Position numbers and translations under genes: made by a program | Shown: positions 4,464 through 6,080 of the stretch, piece after piece | Numbering within the stretch: position 1 is the first letter of the stretch | How the letters are laid out: every line of letters starts with the position of its first letter | Assembly: GCA_030837305.1 (NCBI GenBank) | Contig: JAUPKT010000556.1 | Span: forward strand, 1-6,080 | DNA from: Thermodesulfobacteriota bacterium | GTDB lineage: Bacteria; Desulfobacterota; Desulfomonilia; Desulfomonilales; Desulfomonilaceae | DNA length: 6,080 bases | Reading direction: 5' to 3' | Notes under the pieces: model-generated | Seen by the model: only the letters and a program-made list of their open reading frames with translations | What the model was told of the DNA's origin: nothing | Databases searched by the model: none

Positions 4464-6080
4464 ATGGTTGAAGAAAGCCAAATCCACCAGGCAGACCCAG
4501 AGGCGGTGTTCGAATTTCTCAGCAAAACGCTGCCCTTCAAAGAACTGGATGCAGCCCTTCTCAGAGACCTTGCCGCTAAGTGCATACTCGATTTTTTCCC
4601 TAAAGGCACGCTCGTCCTGGAACAGGAGGTTTCTGACGTTACCCACCTCCATCTCATCGCGCGGGGAGGGGTGAAAGTGTACCTGACTGATGAAAGTTCC
4701 ACGATCACTCTTCAGGATTTTAGAGGCGAGGGCGGTTATTTCGGGGCACTAGGAATCATAAGAGATTCCAAGGCCAGTTTTAATGTGGAGACCGTTGAGG
4801 ATACCTTCTGCTACCTTATGGATAAGGATACCTTGCTGGATTTAGTCCGAAACAACCCTCGGGTAGCCCAATATTTCCTGAAGAGGTTCTCGGAAGAAGT
4901 CGTGAGCACCGCTTACTCCGAGCTGCGAAGCGCTCGCATGGGCACCAAACCGCCCGAGACCTTTCATTTGTTTTCAGTGGAGGTGCAGGACGTTATCAAA
5001 CGCGCCCTGGCGACCATCTCAGGGGGTGACACCGTCCAGCAGGCTGCTGCAAGAATGTCCGACCTCAAGATCGGCTCCCTGCTCGTAAGAGACCAGACCG
5101 ATGAACTGGTGGGTATCGTAACGGACAAGGACTTGCGTTCCAAGGTAGTGGCCAAGGGACTTGATTATTCGATTCCCGTGGCCAAAATCATGGCGTCCCC
5201 CGTACACACGATCTCGGCACACGCTATGTGCTTCGACGCCCTGATACAAATGATGAACCAGCAAGTCCATCATTTGGCGATCGAGAAGCAGGGCAAAATC
5301 GTCGGCGTCGTGACTGCCCATGACATTATGGTTCACCAAGGCGCCTCTCCCCTCTATCTCTTTCGGGAGATCATGGCCCAGAGTAAGATTGAGGGCCTTT
5401 ATTCCCTCTCCCAGAAAATCCCACTGGTAATCCGAACTCTCATTGAGGAAGGGGCGAAGGCGAACAACATCACCCGAATGATCTCCATTCTCAACGACAG
5501 CATCGTGGATCGTCTCCTCAGCCTTCTGTACGAAGAGATGGGGCCTGCTCCAGAGCCATTCTGCTGGCTTATGATGGGCAGCGAGGGGAGGAGAGAACAG
5601 ACTTTCAAAACAGATCAGGACAATGCCCTCGTCTACGGGACGCCCACGAGCGACTGGGAAAAAATTAAAGCATCCAAATTATATTTCCGAAGATTCGGCA
5701 ACAAAGCCATTGAACACCTTGAGGCATGCGGATACCCGCTCTGCAAAGGACAGATGATGGCATCCAATCCAAAATGGCGTAAGTCATACGCGGTATGGCA
5801 AGCCTATTTCGATAAGTGGATGGGGGCGCCCAACCCGGATGAAGTCCTCCATGCCACCATTTTCTTTGATTTCAGGCCCGGATATGGTCACCTTGAATTG
5901 GGGCAAAAACTGCGGGATCATTTGGCGGAATCTGCGCCCAAGAAGGGAATCTTCCTTATGTATCTTGCCAAGGACTGTCTCCAGGGAAGGCCACCGCTGT
6001 CTTTTTTTAGAAACTTCATCGTTGAAAAGGACGGCGAACATAAGAATCGTCTTGACATAAAAACCAGGGGACTGGTTCCC
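4464..6080 (+). CDS. cNMP-binding-like/CBS/DUF294 protein with intact nucleotidyltransferase motif, C-terminus beyond window edge
   Basis: Open from ATG 4464 to the last base, giving 539 residues. By comparison with the paralogue upstream about 105 are missing, all from the DUF294_C region. Domains: a cNMP-binding-like fold (about 15-145); CBS1 (about 178-234, with GIVTDKDLR at 217-225); CBS2 (about 239-292, with GVVTAHD at 281-287); and the DUF294 nucleotidyltransferase (about 312-485), then the start of DUF294_C. The catalytic signature is complete: GSEGRREQT (372-380) followed by TDQDNAL (383-389) with Asp384 and Asp386, then CGYPLCKGQMMASNPKW (422-438) and FFDFRPGYG (467-475) with Asp469. 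This predicts a working GlnD/GlnE-like nucleotidyltransferase that would attach a nucleotide to a partner under control of the CBS and cNMP-like sensors; family substrates are not known to me. The cNMP cassette is atypical: FGA at 93-95 and Lys103 where the phosphate-binding Arg is usual. About half of the residues match the upstream protein across the CBS and nucleotidyltransferase regions. Confidence 0.92.
   Translation, partial: MVEESQIHQADPEAVFEFLSKTLPFKELDAALLRDLAAKCILDFFPKGTLVLEQEVSDVTHLHLIARGGVKVYLTDESSTITLQDFRGEGGYFGALGIIRDSKASFNVETVEDTFCYLMDKDTLLDLVRNNPRVAQYFLKRFSEEVVSTAYSELRSARMGTKPPETFHLFSVEVQDVIKRALATISGGDTVQQAAARMSDLKIGSLLVRDQTDELVGIVTDKDLRSKVVAKGLDYSIPVAKIMASPVHTISAHAMCFDALIQMMNQQVHHLAIEKQGKIVGVVTAHDIMVHQGASPLYLFREIMAQSKIEGLYSLSQKIPLVIRTLIEEGAKANNITRMISILNDSIVDRLLSLLYEEMGPAPEPFCWLMMGSEGRREQTFKTDQDNALVYGTPTSDWEKIKASKLYFRRFGNKAIEHLEACGYPLCKGQMMASNPKWRKSYAVWQAYFDKWMGAPNPDEVLHATIFFDFRPGYGHLELGQKLRDHLAESAPKKGIFLMYLAKDCLQGRPPLSFFRNFIVEKDGEHKNRLDIKTRGLVP

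Noticed and set aside
1..6080. Mobile elements, CRISPR arrays, tRNA or rRNA genes
   Set aside because: No transposase-like frames, terminal repeats, spaced direct repeats or RNA gene signatures were seen; nearly all bases fall in four ordinary coding genes.

Overview
The window holds two divergent gene pairs that look like one acetate-activation module and its regulators. Coding density is high, base composition is roughly balanced, and the genes are clearly bacterial. The combination of an AcsA-type acetate--CoA ligase, a class II-like bacterial deacetylase and paired cNMP-CBS-DUF294 signalling proteins suggests a proteobacterium-like Gram-negative, perhaps a deltaproteobacterial (Desulfobacterota) lineage. 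That placement is only an impression from protein style. No rRNA, tRNA, CRISPR array or mobile element was seen.

Left half, minus strand: a zinc-dependent histone-deacetylase-family protein (1275-2315) lies upstream of an acetate/acyl--CoA ligase that runs off the left edge (1-1201, 400 N-terminal residues). The 73-base gap between them has no convincing terminator, so they may be co-transcribed.

Middle: a 179-base divergent intergenic region (2316-2494) must carry promoters for both directions. It contains a perfect TATAAT on the plus strand, but no good -35 box.

Right half, plus strand: two tandem paralogues (2495-4423 and 4464-6080, the second cut by the right edge). Each has a cyclic-nucleotide-binding-like domain, two CBS domains, a GlnD-like DUF294 nucleotidyltransferase domain and a C-terminal helical DUF294_C region. 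Each is preceded by a strong GGAGG ribosome binding site 4 bases before ATG. They are about half identical by eye.

The most interesting point is an asymmetry. The second paralogue has the full nucleotidyltransferase signature (GSEGRREQT then TDQDNAL). In the first, the catalytic D-Q-D is replaced by H-P-E, and a second downstream signature is eroded, while its CBS sensor motifs remain. This looks like an active enzyme paired with a pseudoenzyme.

Working model (inference): acetate--CoA ligases of this family are controlled by reversible lysine acetylation, and in Bacillus acsA adjoins acuABC, which encodes an acetyltransferase, a CBS protein and an HDAC-family deacetylase. This locus offers a comparable set: ligase, HDAC-family deacetylase and CBS proteins. 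Here the CBS part is fused to a putative nucleotidyltransferase and is duplicated.
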